Origin: Ctena decussata
Taxonomy: Eukaryota; Mollusca; Bivalvia; Lucinida; Lucinidae
Assembly: GCA_963989385.1 (NCBI GenBank)
Contig: OZ022509.1
Location: forward strand, 80,126,667-80,190,666
DNA: 64,000 nt
Direction of reading: 5' to 3'
The notes under the pieces: generated by a model
Seen by the model: the letters and a program-made list of their open reading frames with translations, nothing else
Told to the model about the DNA's origin: nothing
Databases searched by the model: none
Program-made: the position numbers and the translations under genes
Shown here: positions 11,025 to 22,735 of the stretch, one piece after another
How the letters are laid out: each line of letters opens with the position of its first letter
How positions within the stretch are numbered: the stretch's first letter is position 1

Positions 11025-13616
11025 CGAACCTTTGAAGAACACATTGAGCGACTTCAGGCTGTATTCGAGCGGTTGCAGGAGCATAATTTAAAGCTAAAGC
11101 CTTCCAAGTGCGAGTTGTTTCGCAGCCAAGTGCTCTATCTTGGGCATGTTGTGTCGAGGGAAGGGATTCATACAGATCCTTCAAAGATAGCGGCTGTTGA
11201 GGAGTGGCCCGCTCCTCAAAATACACGGGATGTCCGTAAATTCCTCGGATTTACGGGCTATTATAGGCGTTTTGTGAAAGGCTATGCTGCCATAGCAAGA
11301 CCTTTGACAGATCTGCTTATTGGTCATCCCACGAACACAAAGTCTAAACGAAAGAGGGGCACTGACAACAGGACACCCTTCATATGGGGTCCTGCTCAGC
11401 AGAACAGCTTTGAGGCGATCAAAAGGCATCTGATCAGCCCTCCTGTACTTGCATATGCCGATTATACCAAGCCCTTTACCCTCCATACAGACGCTAGCTC
11501 AAGCGGCCTTGGAGCGGTTTTATACCAGAAACATGATGGTAAAAACAGGGTAATCGCATATGCCAGCAGAAGTTTGAAGTCGGCGGAGAAGAGATATCCA
11601 GCACACAAGCTGAATTTCTCGCATTGAAATGGGCGGTGGTGGAGAAATTCCATGACTACCTTTATGGAAGTAAGTTTGAGGCTGTTACAGATAACAATCC
11701 TCTTACTTACATCTTCACCACTGCCAAGCTTGATGCTACTGGGCAACGCTGGGTAGCTTCTCTGTCCGATTACAACTTCTGCATTAAGTATAGGAGAGGC
11801 AGAAACAATGCCGACGCTGACGGCTTATCGCGAAAGACAGATCCAGAACAGGAGAAAGTAATCTTTCCAGAGGTTCTGAAGGCGATTTGCCAGTCCACAG
11901 CTGTTACTCCTGATCAATGTCCATTCATTGAAAGTGTAGCAGTCTCAGATTCTCCACTTTGGTCTGAGCACATCCCAGAGCAAATGCTTGAAGCCCATGC
12001 CTTATCTTCGAATGATTGGCGGAAAGCACAAAGAGACGATCCCACCTTAAAGCTTATTATCGACAGTCTACAATCAGGATCTAGGGTTCAGTCTTCGCTA
12101 GCCCAGACCAATCCAGCTATAGACAGCAGATACTTAAAGCACTGGGATCGACTCTTTCTCTCTGAGAATGGCGTTTTATATCGCAGAGCTACCATCAATG
12201 AGCAGGAGTTTCGCCAGCTTGTCATACCCCTCGAGTACAGAGACATTGTGTTTCGTGCTCTTCATTATGACCTTGGGCACCAAGGGAGAGATCGGACAAC
12301 CTCTTTGGTGAAACAACGTTTCTTTTGGCCAGGCATTGATTCCTACATTCGGGACAGGGTGAGGCAATGTGACAGGTGTATCCGCCGCAAAACCTTGCAG
12401 GATAAAAGCACGGAACTTGTCAGCATAGTCTCCTCTGCCCCTTTGGAAATCATTTGCCTGGACTACCTCTCCCTTGAACGCTCAAAGGGAGGGGGTTGAG
12501 AACATCTTGGTCATTACTGACCATTTTTCACGATACGCCCAGGCATTCCCCACCAGGAATCAGACTGCCAGAACAACGGCCCGGGTGTTGTTTGAGAACT
12601 TTGTAGTCCATTATGGATTTCCTGCCAGAATACATAGCGATCAGGGTCAGACGTTTGAGTCAAACCTGGTTAAGGAGCTTTGTAGTCTGGCTGGGATCGA
12701 GAAGTTTCGAACAACCCCGTACCATCCTATGGGGAATGGCCAGTGCGAGCGCTTTAACCAGACGCTCCTGAACATGCTGGGAACACTTGAAGAGTACCAG
12801 AAGAGTGACTGGAAGGCCCATGTACCAACTTTGGTACACGCATACAATGCGACCTACCACGACTCTACTGGTTACTCCCCTTATTTCTTGATGTTCGGGA
12901 GGCATCCAAGGCTTGCGATTGATGCATTCCTTGGTTTGACTCCCGAGAATCTGTCTGCGCCCAGTCAGACGGAGTACGTCAAGAAATTAAGTGAACGCCT
13001 GAACTTTGCTTACAAGAAGGCCCAAGAAGCAGCCAAGCAAAGTGCAGCCCAGCATAAGAGGTACTACGACCTCAAGGTCAGGAGCTCTGGTAGCTTGCAC
13101 GCTGGCGATCGCGTTCTCGTGAGAAACGTTGGTCTGCGTGGGAAACAGAAACTGGCAGACAAATGGGAACAGCAGCCCTATATTGTTGTTTCCCAGCCCA
13201 ACGCAGACATTCCAGTTTATGAGGTTAAGCCGGAGAGCTCCAAGGTCCGGAGAACTAGAACTTTACACCGGAACCTCCTCCTCCCGGTTTCAGCTATTCC
13301 GGGCAATAGAAGCAGCCCAACGAGAGATTGTGGCACCCAGTCTAAAGACAGCATTCAGCAGGTTGCCGAAACTCCAGATGTCAATTCAGCAGATACTTCT
13401 GCCGATCAAAATCTCGTTCGGTCTGGAGACAGAACTGGAGATGTGGCGAATAGTCTGGAGGTAGACCAACCAGCCTATATCATTCCCCAGCGACGAAAAG
13501 CCAGAGCATCTGGACTTAGAAGTCGCAGGAATTCAATGGCAGAACTGGTGGCAAGGCAACCTCGTACCAGAAAGAAGCCAGCTTGGCAACGTTCTGATGA
13601 CTGGGTGCTGTCCTAA
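11025..13616 (+). pseudogene. Element A pol remnant: RT end, RNase H, integrase
   Basis: The frame from 11025 gives the RT thumb (LGHVVSREGI, a KFLGFTGYYRRFVKGYA block), then RNase H (FTLHTDASSSGLGAVLYQK, later DNNPLTY and a DADGLSR end). A 1-base loss near 11615 breaks the frame; it continues from 11624 through the integrase zinc finger (LHYDLGHQG, CDRC) to the first catalytic Asp (ICLDYLSLE). A second frameshift in a G-run near 12487 moves the rest into a third frame: IHSDQGQTFES (second Asp), NGQCERFNQTL (Glu) and a C-terminal VLVRNVGL...RTRTLHRNLL module. The order RNase H then integrase is the ordinary Ty3/gypsy order. The YxDD-bearing palm is absent. Confidence 0.9.
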
Positions 13617-14595
13617 TCCCTTCTCGTTGATGTTAAGAAGCCAGTGAATTCGTTAGAGCAGAGTAAATTGGAACCCTGTGAAATCGTTGTAAATAAATTC
13701 CTCTGTTTCATCAACTTCATTCTCATATATGCATGGCTGATCTAGATTCAGTCAGATGATGTTCATTTTTCTTTCATTCTCATTTACCATCATGTCAACT
13801 CTTCATCATGCTTCAATGTATTACTATTTGAAGGCTGACTGGTTTATATAATCAGTAAAACCCTTTCATAGAAATTCATAGTCAGAAATGATTTCTGAAT
13901 ATGTGAATGTCTAAAATCTGAGGTAAAGGTTTAGCTCACTACATGCTGTCATATTTTATATGACATCAGCACACCACCTTTGTCATGTTGCACCAAGAAG
14001 AAGCCTTAGATATTAAGGTTAGTTTCTGAAAGTGGCATACAAAAAATGTTGCGGCCTGTAAGGTAATTAAGGCAACTGCGTCTTTCTTTTGGTCCACAAA
14101 CATTCTACCGGAATGTGGCCGCTGGATCTTATGCAGCATGGGAGACCGAATCACTTGAACAGGTATCTAGCTATGTCTGTATTTGCGGATAAAGCTTTGG
14201 TGACAGGGATGATCTTGCCTTGTTGCCTTGCAGGCTATAGCTTGGTAATGTATGTCAGAATGGTAAGTGACATATTCTGATGGAATAAGTCAGTCACAAA
14301 CAACGGTTTATTTTAATGGCAACATGTCGGATGACAAATCAATATAATCATTCTAAATGCTCAGTAATTTCATACATAATCACACATTACATCACATAAC
14401 AACAATTCAATATATATACTTACCTGAACTCTTGGTCATATTGTTGATTTCTTCATTAAAGTTTCTGGTCATAATTGTTTGACTTTCAAAGACAAATGTT
14501 TGACCGTCGAACAAATATTTCCAAATAACCGTCATTTTTTTTTCGCATATTGTTACATACCGCATAAATCAGTGAATGTCGGGACGACATTCGCC
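13617..14595 (+). other. Element A 3' internal region, non-coding
   Basis: Between the pol remnant and the purine tract I see only short open frames without recognisable motifs; there is no env-like signal peptide or membrane-spanning ORF. Confidence 0.6.
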
Positions 14596-14609
14596 AAAGT
14601 GGGGAAGAA
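14596..14609 (+). promoter_or_regulatory. Polypurine tract of element A
   Basis: AAAGTGGGGAAGAA directly abuts the 3' LTR start (TGTCATAGG), as expected for the plus-strand primer, and fixes the element's orientation. Confidence 0.75.
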
Positions 14610-15337
14610 TGTCATAGGATCTGATACACAATTTTTATTTTTTTATCTAAACCACGCGTTCCCATAGCCCTAAAGGCCTTCCAGGATCCCACCGTCCAGT
14701 CCTAAAGGCCCATTCTATGTCCCGCCCTTCAGTTGGATGTGTAGTGTAGTTAGGGTAGTGTTGGTAACAGTAGTACTCACTGGTTAACATGCTATTCTTC
14801 TTGCAACGCTTCGGTGCATTCGCCAAGTCATCGTTGTGTAATTCACATCCATATTTCCATATAACATGTTGTGAATATATTTATATAATATATTTGCAGG
14901 TATGTGGCTTTATCATTCCATTTTGTCGTTTTTGTCATTTCAGCTGTTAAATAGGATGTTCTTGTAATATTTTCATGCTACCTTTATGACGCATTTTATG
15001 TAATTTACTGAAGAAGAATTTTGCACTTCCAAGCGTCATATTTGTCCACGTGGGTGTCAGGCAAGGTGGAACGCTAGGTCTGTTGTTTATGTAAACCCAT
15101 ATCTTTCCATCCATCCAGTCTTTGATTGCTATTCAAATACTGTTCATTCTACATGTATGTCATGCATTTATTTCAGGCATTCGCCAAGTCATCGTTGTGA
15201 AATTCACATCCATATTTCCATATTACATGTTGTGAATATATTTATATAATATATTTGCAGGCTTGCTTGGTATTTAGAACCCCGTTCGTTTGTATGCTGA
15301 AGCCAATAAATCGATCAGCAATAACAGACACTCTGAT
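14610..15337 (+). repeat. Element A 3' LTR
   Basis: 728 bp, matching the 5' LTR with about 15 substitutions and no clear indels. It is followed by ATGAC, the second copy of the target duplication, and then by the interrupted LINE. Confidence 0.92.
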
Positions 15338-15342
15338 ATGAC

Positions 15343-15710
15343 GGACAGACACTGACGCATCAGTTTCACCTTTGATCCAAGAGATTAGTTGCTATTTTCC
15401 ATATTGGCTTCAGTTTTGTCAGAGTTGCAGTGGATTGTGCAATCCTTGAGAGAGCTCCCGATTTAGAGCCTTTATCTGAGGCAAGGTACTTGAAGCTTAT
15501 AACTGGCCCAAGCTTCTGTCTTTTAGCCTTGACCTCCCTTTGGATGTCGCCAGCACTATATGTCATTAGTTTGGTCTTCTCAGCACTGTCTGCAATAACT
15601 AGTTTCTTCCAGTGAGACATAACGAGTGACTGCCATAGGGATAGCATGTCTATTATTTCTTTCTGTCTTGAACTTTCCATCATTATCGTACACTGACTGC
15701 AGTCTACCAA
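15343..15710 (-). pseudogene. RTE-like LINE, RT C-terminal half (other side of element A)
   Basis: The minus-strand frame carries ISAEKTKLMT-like sequence (here IADSAEKTKLMTYSAGDIQ), GPVISFKYLASDKGSK and LSRIAQSTATLTKLKPIW, which are diagnostic of the RTE/CFDP2-like LINE family. It ends near the insertion point of element A, and the protein motif order continues at 6029. The upstream RT palm (FADD) is not recognisable beyond 15710. Confidence 0.85.
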
Positions 15711-17097
15711 CTTTATCTATTAACCTTTATTCTTTTTCACATTCTTGTACCGTCCACTTACCATGCAGTTATAAACTCTGTACTACATTTCACTTTCTCC
15801 ATATTTACGTATGTCTTTATGGGCTAACCCCCTTGTCCCCTTCATAGGTCTGCACAATTTATATATATCGCTATCTTCAGCCTTCCAACTTTATCTGATT
15901 CTACATACGCTATGGCCTATCACTGCAATATGAATTTTGTACATTGGTTGAGATTGTATGCCCTTTCAGAATTCACATACAGCGTCCTTCTCTCAAATTT
16001 TATGATGGCAGAAAAGCATACATACACAACATTTAAGAAGATAAATTGGTACGGGATACGCCATGTACCGATGAGATGTCAAGAGCGATGGATGCATTTG
16101 TTTGCTGGAGAGATTTTTATTTATTTATTCATTTTCTTTTAGGATATTTTTTGTGCCACCTATATGATTAAACAGCTAAAGTATCGCTGTGTTTGTTAGT
16201 TTACTGAAAGAATTATTTGCTTGTAAACTGCATTTCGAGGACGTGCTTGGCTACTTGGTGTAATCAGATATGGGTACGATTGTGCGTTGGACGCTGCATA
16301 TTATTCGGTCTGTTTTATTTGTTTGTTGTTGACTTTAATAATATAATCTATGTAAAAGACAGGGCTCTGATTATCAAACTTTTGTGCACCAATCTTGACG
16401 ACTGATAATACTAATAATATCTGTATAGTTAATTTTTGTTAATGTCTGTGGCGGGTATTAAATTTGCACTTTTTTATGTAAACATATAAATTTAAAGAGT
16501 AACTACACTAATAAGCCTGACTTCTTAGGTATATATTTCGCATGGGGTCTCACTTTTTCCCTCTGGACGATACAGGTTGTTGACCAAGTCTTGGCGCCCA
16601 GTGAAGCAGTGCCCCTCACCCCCACCCACCCCCTCACCGAGATAGCTTTTTTATCAAGATATTTAACCTGTGTCTGATGCCAAGACCTGACATGACTTAG
16701 TCAGTAGCTGCCCTGTCTGCTGTGGTTCTTTCTTCGTGTACTTCGGCTCTTCTTCTATACAGGAGTAGACTTACAGGGGGCGATGTTAAGCGCAAGCCTG
16801 CTGGTTTAGCGGTTCGAGCCCCCTCCCCTCCCCCCTCCCTCCGGAGGCTGGAATGTTTGCAATCGTAATCGGGGTTCCATCGCACACACATTTTCATTTT
16901 ACCTACCCTTCATCCTGATATGACTGAAATACTGTTAAAAGGACGTAAAATCGATGGGTTATCCAGCCATTTTCTTCCAGGCATAACGTATAATGGCATG
17001 ATGGCGAGATACCAGCATGCGGTAGGAAACTCACATCTCTTTTCTTTCATACTTTTGAGATTAAGCCACGTTGAAAAAGTTTTAAAAATGCAGAGAG
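15711..17097. other. No gene recognised
   Basis: AT-rich sequence with short open frames only. At about 16806-16818 a B-box-like GGTTCGAGCCCC precedes C-rich sequence, possibly an eroded SINE. C-rich low complexity occurs at 16609-16636. Confidence 0.5.
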
Positions 17098-17272
17098 GCG
17101 CGGCTGTAGTGTAGTGGATAACACTCCAGACTACCAATCCAGGGGTCGCAAGATCGAGCCTCCGCTTCTCCGGTCTTTCGGATGAGACTTTAAACCGAGG
17201 CCCCGTCTCCATATGACCTCGTTGTTGGTGGGACGTTAAACCCGAGTTCACTCACTCACTCACTAAAAATGC
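17098..17272 (+). mobile_element. tRNA-headed SINE 1 with (CACT)n tail
   Basis: A tRNA-like head with A-box-like TGTAGTGTAGTGGATAACA, arm GACTACCAATCC and B-box-like AAGATCGAGCC is followed by a body containing CGGATGAGACTTTAAACCG and TGGTGGGACGTTAAACCC, and ends in repeated CACT. The GGACGTTAAAC motif is shared with the tail of the SINE at 44131, suggesting a common 3' part. The imperfect anticodon stem and the attached body argue against a functional tRNA. Confidence 0.75.
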
Positions 17273-18289
17273 AGAATTGCGCGTCTGTCGCACTAAATTT
17301 GATATGGATACATTTATAATAGAACCTCTCGGCCGATATTCTTGCTGGTGGACAATTTGTCCCCGAGGATTTTATCAATCCTGGTTCTCTGACATTGGAG
17401 TCACTACTTAAATACTGCTAAAAAGTAATCTAACTCCATTTGATGAATATCTGATAAAAAATTCTAAATTTGTTTAAAACTAAGATTGACTTTTCTGTCA
17501 TAGTGACAAGAATCTAAGCGGAGTTTAGCTTTCATTTTTTGCTAGTTATTATTGTTCATTTATTCAATATCTCGTGATGATACGACTGTGTTGCACAGAT
17601 GTCGATTGAAAATGGTAAAATCAATCAGTCAGTTAAATAATTAATCAATCAATTCATCAACCTCTTAACACATAAGTAAGACCGATGTCAAAATTGCTTT
17701 TTGTTTTCTTTTTTTCCATATTCATCTTATCTATCAGGCTGATAATTCCATCTATCGAAGAGAGGCACACAACCTCGAAACGATGCCGTATGATCATCTC
17801 CTGAACAGCATGACGGCGAACTGATATCGAAACTAAAGCATTTCGACCTCGTGTGGACCTTGGGTTGTGATTGGCGTCGCCTGAAATGGTGCCTTGAGCC
17901 ATGTGAATACTCGAATCAGCCTGCGCATTTCAGAAAATTGGTCAAGAATCTTTCCTTTTAAATTTTAGTTTCTCCAGATTTAATTGATCATTTACGAACG
18001 TGAATAAGGAATACAACATCAGACGACGCAAGCTATATACTCCGAGTATAGGTAGGGACGGCAGAGGCACTGTTACAATGAAAGGGAAAATAATTAATAC
18101 CTTGTGCATCCTCTGGGCGCCGTAATTTTATTTTGGTCTGTTTTTTTTTTTTTTTTTTTTAGACTACTTATAAACAGTTTTCCAGGATTTCTGTGCCGTA
18201 GGTAGGAGTAAAAAGGAGCTATTTATGCAGCTGTGCTACAATTTTCTTGTTTCAGTTTTTTCGGGGGTCATAATGTAGGTTGGTTGCAG
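17273..18289. other. No gene recognised
   Basis: No coding or repeat-family match seen apart from a T-run at about 18142-18161. Confidence 0.45.
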
Positions 18290-18490
18290 TTAAGGAGTTG
18301 CCTCTTTCATATTAAAATATATGACCCCCTCCCCATGCTCCCAGGCTTATTGATTTTCGACCCTCCCCCAGTACATCACCAAAATAAATCCGACCCCGTC
18401 CCCGTCCCATAAATGTACCCCCCCCCCCCCCACCTGATAATAAATGACTCGTCCCTAATACGCAGGCGTCTCTTACATGATGTCTGCAGC
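18290..18490 (+). repeat. C-rich repeat, inverted partner of 20712-20870
   Basis: Contains blocks like ATATGACCCCCTCCCC, TTATTGATTTTCGACC, GTACATCACCAAAATAAATC, a long C-run and ATAATAAATGACTCGTCCC. The same blocks occur in reverse complement and in reverse order at 20712-20870, and the last block recurs at 21485-21503. Confidence 0.75.
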
Positions 18491-20711
18491 TTATGTGTCG
18501 CGCGGAACGCGACAGTAAATGTGGCTCGGAAATATATGCTCGTTGCCTGCAGAGACCTGCCCATCATCTTTTTTTTTTACACTTTTGAGGTTTAGCGACA
18601 CTGAAGAAGTTCAATACAGAAACGCGCGTCCGTCGCACTAAATTTGGTATAAATACGTTTCTATCGACCCCAACAAGTTCTGTGAGAGTTTTATTTTGAC
18701 TGTATGTTAGTCTCTGGGTCTCGTGCCCGGTCTTGTTAACAATATATAGGCCTACTTCTTCTTCCTAGGTGGTGAGCCTCTGCAGGCTGGATTACCTGCT
18801 ATACAAGCACCGGCCTTTCATTTTAACCGGTGTTTCAGAAGGTTTAGGTACGTATTTCCTCATGAGCCAATTTACAGGTTTGGTTATTAAATTATAACTT
18901 TACTGAGCTAAATAATATATATGGATAAGGGAATCAATTTCCATTATTAGACTGCGAGGGCTCTATGTACAGGAACGTAAATCAAGCGACAGAAATGCAA
19001 AATAGCGAAAGTACTTTCGTTTTCGAAACAGGAAAACCCGGTTTCTTTATATCTTCGTGTGAGCAGTGAGTTTTTGGCAGCTTACTGTATGTCTGTTTAC
19101 TGCAGTAAAGCATGATTATAATTCTCCCACTGGATACCTCTAGCAGGTACTGCAGCAGCAGTACTGATTTGCATCTTCCAAAATATATTCTTTAAATAGA
19201 TTTACACCTACCTAGCTGGCTGGAGATTTAGCTGGGATTCCCGGGTCTTGTAATATGGCGTAATAAGTTCTTGTAAACGCATTTGTAGAATTTGTGGTTC
19301 AGCAGCTGATTGCAGCAGGTATGTATTTTATCTTTATTACCATTATATTCCTTATAATCACAGCCTCAATTTCTAATATAAGGCGGCTCATGAGTTCCAC
19401 TAGATAATGCCATTTTGCAGGTAAATGTATAACAGTTTTGACTGTTGTTTTTTAAACAAAGATTCTATTCTGGAGGCAGCTTTTGATTGCGATGTTAGGC
19501 TGTAGCATTGAGTCAGCTGCAGTATTGGTGTGTGAGTGTGAATGCATGTTAGTTGTATGAATGCATAAAGATGCATTTCGCTTGTATGTGTGTATGTGTG
19601 CAGTCAGGTGTATTTCATGTGTAAAGGTAAATAGTGTCTATTTACGCATATTTTCTGCCATCCAACAACTCATTTGGAATATTTTCTGATAAGTTCCTTC
19701 ACAGGAAGCCTTTTTGCTACGTAGTAATGTTTCACATTTTTATCTTGCTGTGTCCTGGCAGTTTATACCTCAATTTACTGTTTTGCTTGTAGGACAGGGT
19801 GTGGCTCTGAGGGTTAACTCTTCCATGGGCAAGTGGTTGGGTGTTTCAGAGGGTATCACAGGGTCCTTGTTGTATCTTATAGGGGTAAGTTTATGGGATA
19901 CACCATACCCATGTATTTGTTTGTCAAGTGCTTAAACCTACTGACATAACATTTACTGTCATAATAACGGTGCCAGGTTATTTTGCATTTATGGTACTTG
20001 CACATGTTCCTTTGTTATCTCATCATAATAGGGTAATGATGTGAATGCAAGATAGACATTTATGCAATTTTGTCGTTTTAATGTTTTGAAGCAAGGTTGA
20101 CAGGGAGCAAGCATTAATGTAAACATTAACTTTCAAGCAAAGGGACCAAATTCCATATAGATCATTTGATTTTTCATTCATTAATTTCATAAATATTTTG
20201 GTATTTTCTCCATTCAATGTATTGAGACCATTTTTTGGAATTTATAATTTCAGGTTCTTTTCCTATACTAACGAATAAAGCAACGAAACACTTCATTGTG
20301 TTCCTTACCTGCCACCTGTATAATTTCTGCCATTTACATTCGGTATTGATCTATTTGCTGACATAATTGTGAGAAAATCTGACATTTCTTCATGATTATG
20401 TTTAAAATACATTTTATGTGTTATAATAATTGGGCCAGTTTAAACTTAAGAGAGATTACAAGAATATTATCATTACAGTATATCAGTATATCTAAAGACC
20501 GGGATCGCGTCACGGTACATAACCTCATTCACACGGTTTCAACTTGGCCTGCACAATGCCGTGAAAATCTTCTTTTTTTTTGAATCTACAATTATACATA
20601 AAATCCAATGAATGAGTCTGCTGCTGAAACGCCACGTCCTTTCCTGAGCAAAGGAGTTTAGGGGTAATGACGGCCTAGTTATGTCTTGCGAACGCAGCTA
20701 AAATCGTTTTA
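18491..20711. other. Mostly unassigned; one exon-like segment
   Basis: No repeat family recognised. A good splice-donor context (CAGCAG|GTATGT) ends a non-coding stretch near 19318, and an exon-like segment lies at 19793-19885 (separate entry). Confidence 0.4.
19793..19885 (+). other. Candidate small exon, function unknown
   Basis: A 93-bp open segment (QGVALRVNSSMGKWLGVS and onward) is bounded by TTTGCTTGTAG| and |GTAAGT, good splice acceptor and donor contexts. I do not recognise the peptide. It could be an exon, or part of an unidentified repeat; support is only positional. Confidence 0.2.
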
Positions 20712-20890
20712 GGATCGAGTCATTCATTATCAGGTGGAGGGAGGGCGGCCGGGTACATTTAGGAGGGTCGGAATTTTCTTGGTGATCTACTGAGGGGGGA
20801 AGGGGGGGGGGGGTCGGAAATCAATAAGCCTTTGAGCAGGGGGTCATATGTTTTATGAAGAATATTCCCTCCCCCCCCCCCCCCCCTCTC
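20712..20890 (-). repeat. G/C-rich repeat, inverted copy of 18290-18490
   Basis: Reverse-complement blocks of the 18290 repeat: GAGTCATTCATTATCAGGTG, GGTCGGAATTTTCTTGGTGA, a G-run, GGTCGGAAATCAATAAGCC and GGGGGTCATATG. A C-run follows at 20871-20886. Confidence 0.75.
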
Positions 20891-21154
20891 CTCCCCTCAT
20901 TACTCCTTAAATTTCAGACTCTGTTCATTCAAATTCAAACACTTGAAACCTTTATGGAAATGACACACAAAAACTTGGGCAGCTTCTATCCAAAAACAGA
21001 TCTCTCCATTAACATGCTAGTAGAACGGAATACGCTTGTGTCTATAAAATCATGTTTAGTAATAGTATATGATTTTGTTTTCAATTATATATAATGCCTG
21101 CGTTCGTGATATCAGCTCTCCTGTTGCAATGTCATCAGCAGAGCTTCTGTAGCT

Positions 21155-21330
21155 TCTGGGGGCTGGGCGCCAAGACCCTCGCCCTCCCCATTGATATTAT
21201 ACAGTTTTATTGTGCATTCGACAAACGATTTCAAGAAAGCCATAAGCTGAAGAAAAGTGCGAGAATTGCAGACAAAATTTTAACAGACTGCATGGTTATT
21301 CAACACGTCAGAAAAAAAAACAAAATGTTC
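21155..21330 (+). repeat. Diverged ~160-bp repeat, left copy flanking P1
   Basis: GGGCGCCAAGACCCTCGCCC and ACGATTTCAAGAAAGCCATA align with GGCTGCACCCCAGACCCCGC and AGATTTCAAGATGGTCATAA at 22565-22640. The copies are roughly 25-30% diverged by eye and lie on either side of element P1. Confidence 0.65.
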
Positions 21331-21616
21331 CTTGTGTTTCATACAGGATCTGAAAAAAAAAATGTAATATCATGACATGGTCATGGGTCATAATGTTTTT
21401 GTCACCAATATGGAAGAAGGGGTCGGAGAAAAAAAAAACAAATTTGGTGAATGATATGAAAAAGTATTCGGGCCCCCACACGCTAATAAATGACTCGTCC
21501 CTAACCTGAGTTGAATTCACCTGTCAATAAATCAGTGCAGTGAGTGAGTGAGTTATGTGTTCTACGGCTCAGCACAAACAAGGCTATTTCGCGCCAAAAC
21601 GATATAAAATAATAAT

Positions 21617-22555
21617 ATTTATTATGCTCCCCGAAGGGTGAGCATATAGTTGCCGCTTAGTCCGTCTGTCTGTCCGTCCGTCCGGCCTTCCGTCACACTT
21701 TTGTCCGGAGCATATCTCTGAAAGTATAAGGCGGAACTAAAAGGAACTTCACACATTGATAGAGGACAACAAGGGAAAGTGCAGTGCACAAGAACCGTAA
21801 CCCTGTCACAAGTATTTACGAAGTTAGCTCACTTTCCAGTTTTTCAATATTTTGCTTGTCCGGAGCATATCTCTGAAAGTATAGAGGGGAACTAAATGAA
21901 ACTTCATTCATTGATAGAGGACAACAAGGGAAAGTGCGGTGCACAAGAACCGTAACCCTGTCACAAGTATTTACGAAGTTAGCTCCCTTTCAAGTCTTTC
22001 AATATTTTGCTTGTCCGGAGCTTATCTCTGAAAGTATAAGGGGAACCGAATGAAACTTCACACATTTATAGAGGACAGTGAGAGGAAATGCAGTGCACAA
22101 GAACCATAACCTTATCACAAGTATTTTACCAAGTTAGCTCCCTTTCCAGTTTTTTTAATATTAAGCTTGTCCGGTGCATATCTCCAAATGTATTGAAACT
22201 TCATACATTGAAAGAGTACAAAAAGAAGAAGTGCAGAGCACATGAACCAAAACCCTGTCTTAAGTATTTACAAAGTTAGCTCCCTTCCTATTTTTTGTAG
22301 TATTTTGCATGTCCAGAGCATATCTCTGAAAGTATATAAGGGAACGTAATGAAAGTTCACACACTGATAGAGGGAATGAGTGAAAGTGCAGAGCATAAGA
22401 ATTATAACCCTGTCAAAAGTAATTACAGAGTTAGCTCCCTTCTTAATTTTTGCTATTGTTTGCTTGTATGGAGCATATCTTAGGAAGTATTGAAGGAAAC
22501 TAAATGAACTTCACACAATGATAGAGGGTAATGAAAGAAGTGCAAAGCTACATAG
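21617..22555 (+). mobile_element. Hairpin-headed tandem-repeat element P1
   Basis: The head is a palindrome, ATGCTCCCCGAAGGGTGAGC followed by AT (stems ATGCTC/GAGCAT and CCC/GGG). It is followed by a (CTGT/CCGT)n stretch and then about 5.5 degenerate units starting with GTCCGGAGCATATCTCTG at 21703, 21858, 22013, 22169, 22311 and 22466, a ~155-bp period with one shorter unit. There is no ORF. This resembles bivalve pearl/DTC84-type elements. The units contain a block (GTGCACAAGAACCGTAACCC) homologous to the P2 units although the heads differ. Confidence 0.8.
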
Positions 22556-22735
22556 GCTTGTGAGGGCTGCACCCCAGACCCCGCCCTTTCCATTTATATA
22601 ATTAACAGATTTAGTAAGCATTTGACAACAGATTTCAAGATGGTCATAAACAGAAAGATACAGAAATGACTCAATTTAACAGACCATGAATCTGCCTGTC
22701 GTAATAAGAAAATGTTCTGTGTCCTTAACCTTTAT
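22556..22735 (+). repeat. Diverged ~160-bp repeat, right copy flanking P1
   Basis: Aligns with 21155-21330 in direct orientation. The two copies bracket P1, compatible with an old duplication or with P1 having landed between tandem copies. Sequence from 22736 to 23063 holds nothing I recognise. Confidence 0.6.

Larger units (their letters stand above)
6030..15337 (+). mobile_element. LTR retrotransposon A (Ty3/gypsy-type, internally deleted)
   Basis: A 9.3-kb element bounded by two 728-bp direct LTRs (about 15 mismatches by eye, ~2%) and by the 5-bp target duplication ATGAC (6025-6029 and 15338-15342). A purine tract abuts the 3' LTR and a TGG-starting putative PBS follows the 5' LTR. Internally it has a 3.4-kb leader, a gag-like ORF and a pol remnant in standard gypsy order (RNase H before integrase). 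NC, protease and the RT catalytic palm are missing and pol has two frameshifts, so it cannot be autonomous. It interrupts an RTE-like LINE. Confidence 0.92.

Noticed and set aside
13617..14595. env gene of element A
   Set aside because: No long ORF, signal peptide or membrane anchor in this interval; same for element B between pol and LTR (32324-32463 is only 140 bp).
17098..17170. tRNA gene
   Set aside because: Anticodon stem is imperfect and a SINE body with GGACGTTAAAC and a CACT tail follows.
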